From: a virus
DNA: 64,000 nucleotides
Strand: one strand, 5' to 3'
Virus record (IMG/VR): IMGVR_UViG_3300036861_000805
Coordinates: 22,758-86,757 of that record
The position numbers were made by a program, and so were the translations under genes. The notes under the pieces were generated by a model. It saw only the letters and a program-made list of their open reading frames with translations, was not told where the DNA came from and made no database searches. Positions 57,249 through 64,000 of the stretch are shown piece by piece; position 1 is the stretch's first letter; the number at the start of each line of letters is the position of its first letter.

Positions 57249-57626
57249 GTGAACTTCGACCCCCTCCTCGCTGCGCCGCTCTGGCTGCATGTTCTGATCA
57301 TTGGAGCCGCGGCCTGGTCCACGTTTCAGCTCGTCGCCTTCGATGACATCCTCGACCGGCCGCGCCGCTATGTGTTGCGCATGGGGAAGGAATGGCAACC
57401 CGGGCTTGATCCCAAAACCAGACGACCGTACGAGGTCCCCGACGACTACCGGCTCGAGTTGGGGATCTTCGTCACCTGTCCCTACTGCGCGGGCTTCTGG
57501 ATCTGGGTCGCCTGGATCACTGCCTGGCTCGTGACATCCTGGACACTGATCCCGGCTCTCATCCTCGGCGGCCGCGCGCTGGTCGTTGCCGGCCACAAAT
57601 TGCTCGCGAAGGAGGAGGACAAATAG
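57249..57626 (+). CDS. DUF1360-like membrane protein
   Basis: 125 residues from GTG. An N-terminal hydrophobic stretch (LWLHVLIIGAAAWSTFQLV), then the DUF1360 hallmark VTCPYCAGFWIWVAWITAW, then another membrane helix. This phage/bacterial family spans the membrane and has no known function. It ends the operon. Confidence 0.65.
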   Translation: MNFDPLLAAPLWLHVLIIGAAAWSTFQLVAFDDILDRPRRYVLRMGKEWQPGLDPKTRRPYEVPDDYRLELGIFVTCPYCAGFWIWVAWITAWLVTSWTLIPALILGGRALVVAGHKLLAKEEDK

Positions 57627-57685
57627 TGCGTCCTCCGATCATCGACGCCGATCCCGGCGACGAGGACGAAGACTTATCAGGCTGA
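57626..57685 (+). CDS. Possible 19-residue terminal ORF
   Basis: GTG overlapping the DUF1360 stop by 1 nt, coding an acidic peptide (MRPPIIDADPGDEDEDLSG). It reaches into the convergent hairpin. Real expression uncertain. Confidence 0.25.
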   Translation: MRPPIIDADPGDEDEDLSG

Positions 57686-57689
57686 TAAG
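57673..57689. terminator. Hairpin at the convergent operon junction
   Basis: CTTATCA-GGC-TGATAAG, a 7-bp dyad that holds the stop codons of both converging genes. It has no T tract on either side, so it may be a weak bidirectional terminator or a simple palindrome. Confidence 0.35.
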
Positions 57690-58366
57690 CGCGCGCGTCG
57701 TCTCTCGCGAATCCAGAGATTGCGGCGGTTCGCGAACAGATGGTGATCTTCCTGCGGCGTCGAAAGGGCCTTCTTGTACGTCGCGTCCATCTTCCCCTTG
57801 TGCCAGAACGGATGCAGGTGCTCGACTCGCGAGTCCTTCGCGAACGCCCACTGACCCCGAGCCTTCGCCGTCTCCACGAGCTCGGTGTCGACCCACTGGT
57901 GCCGGTAACCCTCATGCAAGATCTTCCCGCGCTCGTCGACCGTCCCGTACTCGTCAATGTACGAGCGGCGAACGAGAGGATGGGTCGAATGTTTCCCGGC
58001 CATGACGGTTGCGTTCCCGAGGTCGTTCGTCCCGATGACGCCGGCGCCCGTACGCTCCGCCACTTCGAGTGCCGCGGTATCCCATCCCGAATGAAAGGCG
58101 AGATCGTCAGCTCCGAGAAGCACGAAGGGATCCTCTGAGAGCGTGAAACCGTAGTTGATCTTCCGCGCCCAGTCCCCGTGCCCCGCCTCCCACTCGACGA
58201 TCTGTACCTCCGCACCCGTGCGCTGACAGACGATGATCTCCTCTTCATCTCCCGGCGAGCAGAGGAAGATGACGCGTCTCGAGACGCTCGTCCCCACTCG
58301 AATCGAAGCCATTACCGGATGCGCGTTCTGCGGCCGCGCGAGGACGGGAATGAGAATGGTGATCAC
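57677..58366 (-). CDS. GT2-like glycosyltransferase
   Basis: 229 residues from GTG. ITILIPVLARPQNAHPVM, VIFLCSPGDEEEI, then FVLLGADDLAFHSGWDTAA with its D-D metal pair, and VDTELVETAKARGQWAF are GT-A features. It is the only glycosyltransferase gene on the terminase strand, just downstream of the large terminase gene, so it is probably made late. Virion decoration is again inferred. Confidence 0.7.
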   Translation of the reverse strand: MITILIPVLARPQNAHPVMASIRVGTSVSRRVIFLCSPGDEEEIIVCQRTGAEVQIVEWEAGHGDWARKINYGFTLSEDPFVLLGADDLAFHSGWDTAALEVAERTGAGVIGTNDLGNATVMAGKHSTHPLVRRSYIDEYGTVDERGKILHEGYRHQWVDTELVETAKARGQWAFAKDSRVEHLHPFWHKGKMDATYKKALSTPQEDHHLFANRRNLWIRERRRARLSA

Positions 58367-58584
58367 GGCCGTGCCCGTCTCCGCTGACGCCGGCGCTTGA
58401 GCCAGGGGAAACGCTCGTTCTCGGCCTCCTCAATTGATGCCGCCGCGCGCACTCCGAACTGATCGGCCGTGCGATCGATGACGGGGAAAGAATCCTGGAA
58501 GGCTTGCGTCTCCCGCTTCCCGAGCACGCGGCGGGTGCGGAAGATGAGTTCCTCGAAGGACCCCTCGCGCGGCTTCTCGGCCAT
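58363..58584 (-). CDS. Small basic protein next to terminase
   Basis: 73 residues, with an acidic-helical start (REGSFEELIFRTRRVLGKRE) and a very basic end (LKRRRQRRRARP). It overlaps the glycosyltransferase start by 4 nt and abuts the terminase. A DNA-binding helper of packaging is possible but unproven. Confidence 0.45.
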   Translation of the reverse strand: MAEKPREGSFEELIFRTRRVLGKRETQAFQDSFPVIDRTADQFGVRAAASIEEAENERFPWLKRRRQRRRARP

Positions 58585-60170
58585 CAGGCGACTCGCCGCT
58601 GGCGAAAGATTGTGCCCACACGCCCAGCCTTCACGAGCCGTCCGCGCAGATAGTTCATCGCCTGTGAGTAGGCGTCGACGTCATCGTCATGAGCTGCGTT
58701 CGGGAAGGTAGCGCAGGACTCGATGAACTCCGAAATCTCCGCGGAAATGACCTTCGCGGGCCCGAGCGACTCGTCCGCGCCACCGCCTAGTCCCGGCAGC
58801 CAGCAGTTTCCGGATTCGAGATCGTCCGACGCTGCCTCCGCGCGCATGACCTTGTCGCCGTCGCCCGAAGGATCGATCTTGGTGACGCCGGTCAGCTCCC
58901 GCTTGAGATCGACGATGAGCTCGACCCCGTAGCCGCGGTTCTCGATCAGGACTACGTGCCGCGCCCTCGGGAAGAGCTTGCGCACATAGGCCGCCTGCTC
59001 CTTGATCGCGCGCTTGCATTTCGAGTAGTTCATGTGATCGGTGCGAACGTCGAGCAGGTATCGATCCGCGCCTTTCACTCCCCAGGCCTGGATGGAGACG
59101 AGATCGTTCGACTCCTTGTCCTTGAGCGGCGTGTCGACGGTCTGGCAGACCATGTGGCAGCGTGGGCGACGGGTCTCGTCCTCCATCAGTCTCGGCGGAT
59201 AGAAGCGCCACCACGAGCGCATCAAGAGCTGCCCCTCCCGCGCCGCCGGTCGCTGCTGCTGCTGGCCCGCATAGCGATGTCGAAGCGACTTGCGAATCGC
59301 ATCCGAAACCTCATCCGGGCGATGAGTGGGCCAGAGCAGCTCACCATCGATCATCCGTGGATCCCCGCCTCCGAAAGTCGATCCCAGACTTTGGATGTCT
59401 TGGCGTTTCCCCCGCCAGGCATAGGGATGATTGTGCTCGAAACGTTCGGGCAGACAGAGCACCGTCCAGTCCTCGAGCCCGAGCACATAAGCAGCGAGAT
59501 CGTTCTCGTGCAGGCGCTGCATGATGATGATGCGCGCGTGATTCTCGTTCGTTCCCCGCGTGGAGACCGTTCCGTCGTACCAGATCTCGTTGACGTGTGT
59601 CAGGTTCGCTTTGGAAGTGGCCTCCGCCTGCTGCGCCGAGAGAGGATCGTCGATGAGGATACGGTCTCCATGTTCGCCCGTTCCCGTCGACTCCGGACTC
59701 GTCGCCAGGCGCGTGCCCCCTTGATCGTTCTCGAAGTAGTGCTCGGCGTCGCGGATTAGCGAGACTGGCCAACGCGCCTGATACCACTCGCTCGTGATCA
59801 GGTTGCGCGAGGTTGCTGCGAGACGGCCCGCGAGCCGCGTCTCGTAGCTCGCCCCCCAGTAGCGCATCCAGGGATTGAAGGTCCACTCCCAGGCGGGCCA
59901 AAGGACCGAGACCGTCAATGACTTCATGGAGACAGGCGGCACCCAGATCTGGAGGCGCTTGATCTCCCCTATCGACACTCCCACGAGGTGCTCGCAGATC
60001 GCATCGATGTGCCAGTTATGGGAGTAGATGACATTCTTTTTCACTTCCTTCCACGCCTCGCGCACGAAGTCGCGGAAGGAACCAGAGAGCCGCTCGGACT
60101 CCTCCATTGAGCGGCGCTCGTGGATCTCCCTGCGCAGGCGTTCCTTCAGTTCATCGACGCGATCGCTCAT
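58584..60170 (-). CDS. terL: Terminase large subunit
   Basis: 528 residues. A deviant Walker A, VPPVSMKSL (residues 77-85; family PPGSMKS), a Walker B RILIDDP (170-176), the coupling region IIIMQRLHENDL and the RNase H-like nuclease part with VLIENRGYG and the late HDDDVDA (about 494-500) give the full motor-nuclease layout. It pumps DNA into the head and cuts concatemers. The Val in place of the usual Walker A Gly is notable. Confidence 0.9.
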   Translation of the reverse strand: MSDRVDELKERLRREIHERRSMEESERLSGSFRDFVREAWKEVKKNVIYSHNWHIDAICEHLVGVSIGEIKRLQIWVPPVSMKSLTVSVLWPAWEWTFNPWMRYWGASYETRLAGRLAATSRNLITSEWYQARWPVSLIRDAEHYFENDQGGTRLATSPESTGTGEHGDRILIDDPLSAQQAEATSKANLTHVNEIWYDGTVSTRGTNENHARIIIMQRLHENDLAAYVLGLEDWTVLCLPERFEHNHPYAWRGKRQDIQSLGSTFGGGDPRMIDGELLWPTHRPDEVSDAIRKSLRHRYAGQQQQRPAAREGQLLMRSWWRFYPPRLMEDETRRPRCHMVCQTVDTPLKDKESNDLVSIQAWGVKGADRYLLDVRTDHMNYSKCKRAIKEQAAYVRKLFPRARHVVLIENRGYGVELIVDLKRELTGVTKIDPSGDGDKVMRAEAASDDLESGNCWLPGLGGGADESLGPAKVISAEISEFIESCATFPNAAHDDDVDAYSQAMNYLRGRLVKAGRVGTIFRQRRVA

Positions 60171-60358
60171 GCCGCGATCCTGTACGGCTCTTTCTCAAGC
60201 TCATCCGGCGCGACGAGCTCGAGGTGCCGGATCATATCCTGGGGATCCGGCCAGATGATGAGCGCGAGCGCCGCCTCTCCAGTGATGGCACCCATGCGAA
60301 CGAGCTTCTGAGCATGCGAAGCGAGTGTGGGAATCGAAACTCGCGCGAGATCATCCAT
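60167..60358 (-). CDS. Small protein upstream of terminase
   Basis: 63 residues. Helical (IPTLASHAQKLVRMGAI; PDPQDMIRHLELVAPDELE), ending in the overlap with the terminase start. The pattern recalls small HTH-like proteins next to terminase genes. No clear family. Confidence 0.5.
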   Translation of the reverse strand: MDDLARVSIPTLASHAQKLVRMGAITGEAALALIIWPDPQDMIRHLELVAPDELEKEPYRIAA

Positions 60359-60548
60359 CGCGGACCTTGCGCAGCGCGCGCCAGGAGACGATATGCCGCT
60401 GACCGTTCTCGAACTCGACGAGACAGGAGTTCATGGTCGAACCCTTCGCGAGCACGCGACAGCGCCGTCCGTACAGATGCCGGCGCCGGTCGTTGTTGCG
60501 CCAGCGGTAGATACGGTCAAAAGGAGGATCATCTTCAATCGTCTGCAT
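60351..60548 (-). CDS. Small basic protein
   Basis: 65 residues from ATG 60548, overlapping the small terminase end by 14 nt. Beta-like, basic (YRWRNNDRRRHLYGRR; CRVLAKGSTMNSCLVEFENG; RHIVSWRALRKV), close to an SH3-like or KOW-like barrel. It could bind nucleic acid. No family recognised. Confidence 0.5.
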   Translation of the reverse strand: MQTIEDDPPFDRIYRWRNNDRRRHLYGRRCRVLAKGSTMNSCLVEFENGQRHIVSWRALRKVRDG

Positions 60549-61080
60549 CGAGCAGCTCGCCGTTCTCGTCTCGATGCAAAGGTAGGCCTCCATCTCTTCC
60601 TGGAGGTAGCTCTTCGATTTCTGCTTCCTCGATCTGTTCGGAGTCCATCCAGGCCAGTATCTGCTCGAGCTTATCGGTGGACAGCGTCTTGAAGACACGC
60701 TGGACGATGACGTCGACCGACACGTTGACGTCCTTCTCGCGCAGGACACGCCAGTCAGGGTCGTAGACCATGAGGAATTTCTCGAGCAGGCGATCGGAAT
60801 CGGTGAGAGCTCGCCGTTGGCCCTCGGCTCGAAGACGTTCGAGCCTGTTCTGCTCGAATTCAAGAGATCCGTTCGCCCGCTCGTAGGCGTTGTGAAAATC
60901 CCCATCGTAGAAAGGCGACTGCGGAGAACAGAGTGCGCGCCAGGGCCGCGGGGAGGAGAAACCCATCGAGTGTGCGGCTTCCTGGCGGTTCAGCCCCTGA
61001 TAGATGCGCTGCAGGAACTCGACCTTCTCGGCCTCGCTGATATCGGCCGCCGTGCGTTCCCTTTCCTCCATGGCCGCCAT
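60535..61080 (-). CDS. terS: Terminase small subunit-like protein
   Basis: 181 residues from ATG 61080 (an ATG at 61071 is also possible). The N-terminal HTH FLQRIYQGLNRQEAAHSMG is the usual DNA-recognition part, followed by SPQSPFYDGDFHNAYERANG, a helical oligomerising middle (SDRLLEKFLMVYD) and an acidic C-terminus. Position three genes before terL fits. It recognises phage DNA for packaging. Confidence 0.65.
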   Translation of the reverse strand: MAAMEERERTAADISEAEKVEFLQRIYQGLNRQEAAHSMGFSSPRPWRALCSPQSPFYDGDFHNAYERANGSLEFEQNRLERLRAEGQRRALTDSDRLLEKFLMVYDPDWRVLREKDVNVSVDVIVQRVFKTLSTDKLEQILAWMDSEQIEEAEIEELPPGRDGGLPLHRDENGELLDADD

Positions 61081-61186
61081 GCGCGCGATTGTACGAGTCG
61101 GACGCGACGAACCGCGGGGGAGCGGCCAGCGGGATCCTTTCACTGACCGCCCCCTATGACCGTTCGCTCTATGCGCGTTGGTCTAG

Positions 61187-61260
61187 TGGCGCCGGCGGGA
61201 TTTGAACCCGCGACCTCCTGGTTATGAGCCAGGCGAGCTACCGGACTGCTCTACGGCGCA
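61187..61260 (-). tRNA. tRNA-Met (CAT), initiator-like
   Basis: A complete cloverleaf: acceptor TGCGCCG/CGGCGCC, D-stem GAGC/GCTC, anticodon stem CCTGG/CCAGG with loop CTCATAA, variable AGGTC, T-arm GCGGG-TTCAAAT-CCCGC, discriminator A. The anticodon is CAT. Initiator features are seen: position 1 (T) cannot pair with 72 (C), A11:T24 in the D-stem, and the loop and D-arm closely resemble E. coli tRNA-fMet. Only two of the three usual G:C pairs at 29-31 are present. CCA is not encoded. Confidence 0.9.
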
Positions 61261-61271
61261 ACCGGATCGTA

Positions 61272-61544
61272 CTACTCGTCCCGGCCGTAGGCCTGGTCGC
61301 GAGCGCGGCGGAGCGTCTTGATCAGATCGTTGATCCCGCGGCGATCGAGTGTCACGTACCAGCCGTACTGAGCCGGAATCGTGTTCTCAGGAAGCTCGTC
61401 TCCAGCCATGAAGACTTCGGCCATCGCCTCTTTCGTCGCGATCTGGAAGTAGCCGCTCTCCTGATCCCAGCGAACTTCTACGACGGACTGCTCGGGATGT
61501 TCCTCACCGAACGGCTTGTCGCCGTAGATCTTCTCCTTGGGCAT
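61272..61544 (-). CDS. Hypothetical protein
   Basis: 90 residues. Beta-like with SVVEVRWDQESGYFQIAT and TIPAQYGWYVTLDRRGI, then a helix. The look is of a small phage protein of unknown function. It ends 12 nt from the 5' end of the tRNA gene. The 55-nt gap upstream has only partial GGGC dyads. Confidence 0.55.
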   Translation of the reverse strand: MPKEKIYGDKPFGEEHPEQSVVEVRWDQESGYFQIATKEAMAEVFMAGDELPENTIPAQYGWYVTLDRRGINDLIKTLRRARDQAYGRDE

Positions 61545-61599
61545 CTCGCCCTCCTTGCTCGGCCCTTCACGGGCGACCCATCACGGGCTGAGCAGGATA

Positions 61600-61944
61600 T
61601 TACGCGTCCCGAAGGATGATATGGGTCATGTCCTCGGTGTTAGGACCAAAGGACAGATGGAGTTCGCATACCTGCTTATCGTTCTGGATCATTCCGCCGA
61701 TCTGCAGACCGTCGAGCACGGCCTTGGCATAGTTGTCGATGTCGCCAGTCAGCTTCCGTTTCGCACGAAATTCAATGGCGATAATGCAGGGTGCTCCGCC
61801 CATATCTGCATTCTGCGCCCGGCAGGTCCACGCGACAGCCTCCTCGTAGTTCCGTGTCCGCCGCGGCTTGAAGAAGCGGCCACGATTGGTGCGCACCCGC
61901 TCCCAGGCGACAGGCCGACCCGGAACCTCGAGTCGAATCTCCAT
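61600..61944 (-). CDS. rusA: RusA-type Holliday junction resolvase
   Basis: 114 residues from ATG 61944. The RusA signature GDIDNYAKAVLDGL (residues 67-80) contains the metal-binding Asp triad; EVPGRPVAWERVR and MIQNDKQVCELHLSFG are the flanking conserved parts. It cuts four-way DNA junctions from recombination or replication so that DNA can be packaged. Confidence 0.9.
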   Translation of the reverse strand: MEIRLEVPGRPVAWERVRTNRGRFFKPRRTRNYEEAVAWTCRAQNADMGGAPCIIAIEFRAKRKLTGDIDNYAKAVLDGLQIGGMIQNDKQVCELHLSFGPNTEDMTHIILRDA

Positions 61945-62159
61945 CACGTTCTCTTGAGTGTCCGGACTGCTTTGCGGTGAGCGCGGATGTGCTCGCGCGC
62001 CCACTTGGCTGCTGCCTCGTGATTCGCATCGGACGCGTGCCAGCCTCGCGCGGAGATCTCAACCGCCTCCTTCGCGATGCGAACGACCATGCCGCCCTCG
62101 TGATAGACGAAGTGGACCTCGTATCCGTCTTTCGTGACGATGATCTCATGCCCGCTCAT
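61944..62159 (-). CDS. Hypothetical protein
   Basis: 71 residues. Beta-like start (HEIIVTKDGYEVHFVYHEGG) and a helical basic end (AKWAREHIRAHRKAVRTL). It resembles a small RNA- or DNA-binding domain. Overlaps RusA by 1 nt (TGATG) and its own upstream neighbour by 4. Confidence 0.5.
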   Translation of the reverse strand: MSGHEIIVTKDGYEVHFVYHEGGMVVRIAKEAVEISARGWHASDANHEAAAKWAREHIRAHRKAVRTLKRT

Positions 62160-62296
62160 CGCTGTCCCTCCTTCTTCGGAAGAGGAAAGCGCCCATGGCG
62201 GCGAAGAGCCCGCGCGATCGAGCGCGTGTGCTTGCCGGTCCCATCGGCGATATAGGCGAGTTTGCGGATGCGGCGGTTGCGTGCAGCCTTACCCAT
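62156..62296 (-). CDS. 46-residue basic protein
   Basis: From ATG 62296, overlapping the neighbour by 8 nt. Basic and probably helical (MGKAARNRRIRKLAYIADG; SIARALRRHGRFPLPKK). A nucleic acid-binding or regulatory peptide. No family recognised. Confidence 0.45.
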   Translation of the reverse strand: MGKAARNRRIRKLAYIADGTGKHTRSIARALRRHGRFPLPKKEGQR

Positions 62297-62552
62297 GTCT
62301 CTTCCTGCGCAGGCGTTCCATGCGCATCCCGAGCTCGATCCCAGCGACAGCCGCGCCGGCGATCGCATCGACCATGGTGTGCTCTTTCGCAGCGACGCCC
62401 TGCGCGCCCACTGCACCGATCACCTTCCCGAATTGGAATACACCTTGCGGATCGACGCTCTGAGCTGTGAACCATTTGTTGACGCTCTCAGCCGTCCCGA
62501 TGACACTCTCGGCCTTCGCGTGCAGATCGACCATATCCTGTTCGGTGATCAT
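62289..62552 (-). CDS. Hypothetical protein
   Basis: 87 residues from ATG 62552. Helical with a hydrophobic Gly/Ala-rich section (TMVDAIAGAAVAGIELGMRM) that could insert in a membrane, and a basic end. No family recognised. Confidence 0.45.
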   Translation of the reverse strand: MITEQDMVDLHAKAESVIGTAESVNKWFTAQSVDPQGVFQFGKVIGAVGAQGVAAKEHTMVDAIAGAAVAGIELGMRMERLRRKRHG

Positions 62553-62574
62553 TCGCGCCCCTCCGCGAACTCGC

Positions 62575-62901
62575 TCATGCTTGCTCCTCGAGTCTGACGG
62601 CGAGGGCGGTAAGGACGGGCTGCAACTCTTGCCATGTCGATCCTGCATAGAGGTCAGTACGTTCTGCCGCCTCCACCAGCGCGCGGATCTCGGGGAGGGC
62701 ATTGCGGAGGGCGGCGATCAGGCGAGCATCCTCGGGTGCAATGTCCATCGCAAGCGTCACCTCAGGATCATTCGTGGGGACGATGCCGATGACGGACGAC
62801 TCTCCATCCATCGGGTCATCGACCCTCCAAGGACCCGCCCATGCTTGCTCGTCCAGCTTCCGCAGCAGCTCAGAGGCGGTCGGAGGAACTCTGTCGCTCA
62901 T
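62575..62901 (-). CDS. Ea22-like protein
   Basis: 108 residues. ASELLRKLDEQAWAGPWRVD, then EDARLIAALRNALPEIRALVEAA, fits the Ea22-like family. Its C-terminus (LRNALPEIRALVEAA; VRLEEQA) is closely repeated in the next gene. Function unknown. Confidence 0.6.
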   Translation of the reverse strand: MSDRVPPTASELLRKLDEQAWAGPWRVDDPMDGESSVIGIVPTNDPEVTLAMDIAPEDARLIAALRNALPEIRALVEAAERTDLYAGSTWQELQPVLTALAVRLEEQA

Positions 62902-63170
62902 GCTTGCTCCTCAAGTTTGGCGGAGAGGGCAGCCTCAGTTGAGCAGACCGGACACCACGCGGGCGGCATGTCGCAATGCGACGGCTCCTGTTCGTAATGA
63001 CGTGTCATTGCCGCCTCCACCAGCGCGCGGGTCTCGGGGAGGGCTTCGAGCAGGATCGTCTTACAACAAAGACCATGCCACGCGAACGCACCAAGAGGCC
63101 CCTCGATTTGTGAGCCTTCAAGCAGCGCCTCCTCCAACTCCCGCAGCAGCTCGGAGGCGGGCTTGCTCAT
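62898..63170 (-). CDS. Divergent copy of the Ea22-like gene
   Basis: 90 residues. It shares SELLRELEE, EALPETRALVEAA and AKLEEQA with the gene at 62575, but its centre is replaced by Cys-containing sequence (WHGLCCK; CDMPPAWCPVCSTE). A tandem duplication followed by divergence is the simplest explanation. Possible zinc binding. Confidence 0.55.
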   Translation of the reverse strand: MSKPASELLRELEEALLEGSQIEGPLGAFAWHGLCCKTILLEALPETRALVEAAMTRHYEQEPSHCDMPPAWCPVCSTEAALSAKLEEQA

Positions 63171-63376
63171 GCCAAACCCTTTCGCTTAGCCTCCAGAATC
63201 TGTTCCCCGGAAGCACCGACTGCTCGCAGCATTCGTTCTCCATGCCGCGAGGGATCGAACTCGTCGCCTGTCTCTCTTTCGCGTTGATGTCTGAGCGCTT
63301 CGTATTGCGTGTATGTGAGCGGACCGTAGGTTCTAATGAACCACCAGTGCCCGCGTAGGCGATGGAAGAGCCTCAT
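63167..63376 (-). CDS. Small hypothetical protein
   Basis: 69 residues. Aromatic and basic (LFHRLRGHWWFIRTYGPLTY), then helical. ATGA overlaps on both sides. No family recognised. Confidence 0.5.
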   Translation of the reverse strand: MRLFHRLRGHWWFIRTYGPLTYTQYEALRHQRERETGDEFDPSRHGERMLRAVGASGEQILEAKRKGLA

Positions 63377-63729
63377 TGCGCCTCCAGCTCGGCGAGCTTG
63401 GCGAGGGCAGAGCGATTGTGAGCTGCCACTTCATTGGCACGAGGACGTGTATGACTGAGGTCGGGTTTTAGAAAGCGAATCAGCGAATCCGAGGCATCCA
63501 AAGCCTCCGCCATCTCAGCGCACAGCCGCGCGAGGTCGGGCGCGAGGGCGATGAGGCGGGCGTTCGGTTCCTCGATATTCGTTCCAAGACCGATTGCGGC
63601 CACGGCCTGCTCGCGCCCAGGAGCAAAGCCGAGAATCCAGCCCCAAGTCTCAGCACCTTCGTTCACGCGGTAGCCCCACGGCCCCGGCGTCGCCGCCTCA
63701 GCGAGTTCGCGCAGCTCCGAGGGGGTCAT
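63373..63729 (-). CDS. Ea22-like protein
   Basis: 118 residues from ATG 63729. LRELAEAATPGPWGYRV, then NARLIALAPDLARLCAEM, is a textbook Ea22/ead-like pattern, close to the plus-strand copy at 54520. Function unknown. Confidence 0.65.
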   Translation of the reverse strand: MTPSELRELAEAATPGPWGYRVNEGAETWGWILGFAPGREQAVAAIGLGTNIEEPNARLIALAPDLARLCAEMAEALDASDSLIRFLKPDLSHTRPRANEVAAHNRSALAKLAELEAQ

Positions 63730-63923
63730 CGTGTGGCCCATTTCTCGATCTCGTTGGCGATCGCTGAGGCGGTTTGGCTAGCAACCGGGGTACTGCGCGC
63801 CGCCGTCAAGTGCAACCAGTTTATGAGCGCAACCACGGAGATGAAGTGAACGCCGTTACGAACGATCCCCGGCGCGCTCATCGGCGGCATGTCCACGACT
63901 TCGCCCTTTTTGCTCGCGCTCAT
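63726..63923 (-). CDS. Small hypothetical protein
   Basis: 65 residues from ATG 63923, with AAAGGTG upstream (a GTG at 63932 is possible). A mid hydrophobic stretch (GVHFISVVALINWLHLTA) may be a membrane helix. The 77 nt to the window edge hold no further gene I can support. Confidence 0.45.
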   Translation of the reverse strand: MSASKKGEVVDMPPMSAPGIVRNGVHFISVVALINWLHLTAARSTPVASQTASAIANEIEKWATR

Positions 63924-64000
63924 CCCGAACACCTTTGTCGGTGTAGACAGATGAGAACAGGCTTCCCGCTCTCTGCCTGCGAGACGGTTACGCCTTTCAG

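Noticed and set aside
61188-61201. GGCGCCGGCGGGAT, resembling half of the palindrome
   Set aside because: Explained by the tRNA acceptor and T stems.
1-64000. Integrase, attachment site, CRISPR array or insertion sequence
   Set aside because: Looked for and not seen; the lifestyle (temperate or lytic) cannot be decided from this window alone.

Overview
The window is a 64-kb slice of the genome of a tailed double-stranded DNA bacteriophage, most likely a siphovirus of a GC-rich, probably actinobacterial host. The grounds are an HK97-type head module (small and large terminase, portal, maturation protease, capsid protein), a tail module with a frameshifted assembly chaperone, a 1,456-residue tape measure protein and a ReqiPepy6-Gp37-like minor tail protein, tight 4-nt ATGA/GTGA gene overlaps, frequent GTG starts, and GC-rich codon use throughout. 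No integrase, rRNA, CRISPR array or insertion sequence was seen. The left edge cuts a gene, so the genome continues beyond the window, and no DNA polymerase or primase is visible here.

Layout. (1) 1-11.7 kb, plus strand: early and replication genes. These include a recombination-associated zinc-ribbon protein (cut by the edge), a replication-initiator-like HTH protein, a possible helicase loader, a nuclease-like protein, a DNA methyltransferase, a HerA-like ATPase fused to winged-helix repeats, HTH and ribbon-helix-helix regulators, HNH nucleases, an RNA-ligase-like nucleotidyltransferase and a secreted lysozyme-like protein. The arm ends in a strong terminator facing an opposing terminator. 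(2) 11.8-40.2 kb, minus strand, read right to left: capsid, head-tail connectors, major tail protein, chaperone, tape measure, tail tip, collagen-like fibres, two methyltransferases and a GT4 glycosyltransferase, small membrane proteins, then a lysis block (two peptidases, a TIM-barrel protein, a LuxR-type HTH protein, a holin). (3) 40.2-41.1 kb: two small plus-strand genes behind an operator-like promoter region. (4) 41.1-45.7 kb, minus strand: glycosyltransferase, protease, portal. (5) 45.8-57.7 kb, plus strand: a long cargo operon behind a good sigma70-like promoter, with four glycosyltransferases, a PIG-L-type deacetylase, two SAM methyltransferases, an ATP-grasp protein, an HNH nuclease and many tiny Cys-rich or membrane proteins. 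(6) 57.7-63.9 kb, minus strand: glycosyltransferase, terminase subunits, an initiator-like tRNA-Met, RusA and small Ea22-like genes.

The most interesting theme is glycan chemistry. Seven glycosyltransferases, four non-DNA methyltransferases and one deacetylase are interleaved with virion genes that encode three collagen-like proteins, two of them rich in Gly-Ala-Thr triplets. By analogy with BclA-type spore collagens, the enzymes may decorate the virion with O-linked, methylated glycans; this is inference. The second theme is regulation: five exact copies of a 14-bp inverted repeat are scattered over the genome, mostly inside genes and in more than one reading frame, as expected for dispersed repressor (stoperator-like) or other DNA-level sites. 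Other points are a dual-frame stretch in the HerA-like gene and a phage-encoded initiator-type tRNA in the same genome as an RNA-ligase-like enzyme.
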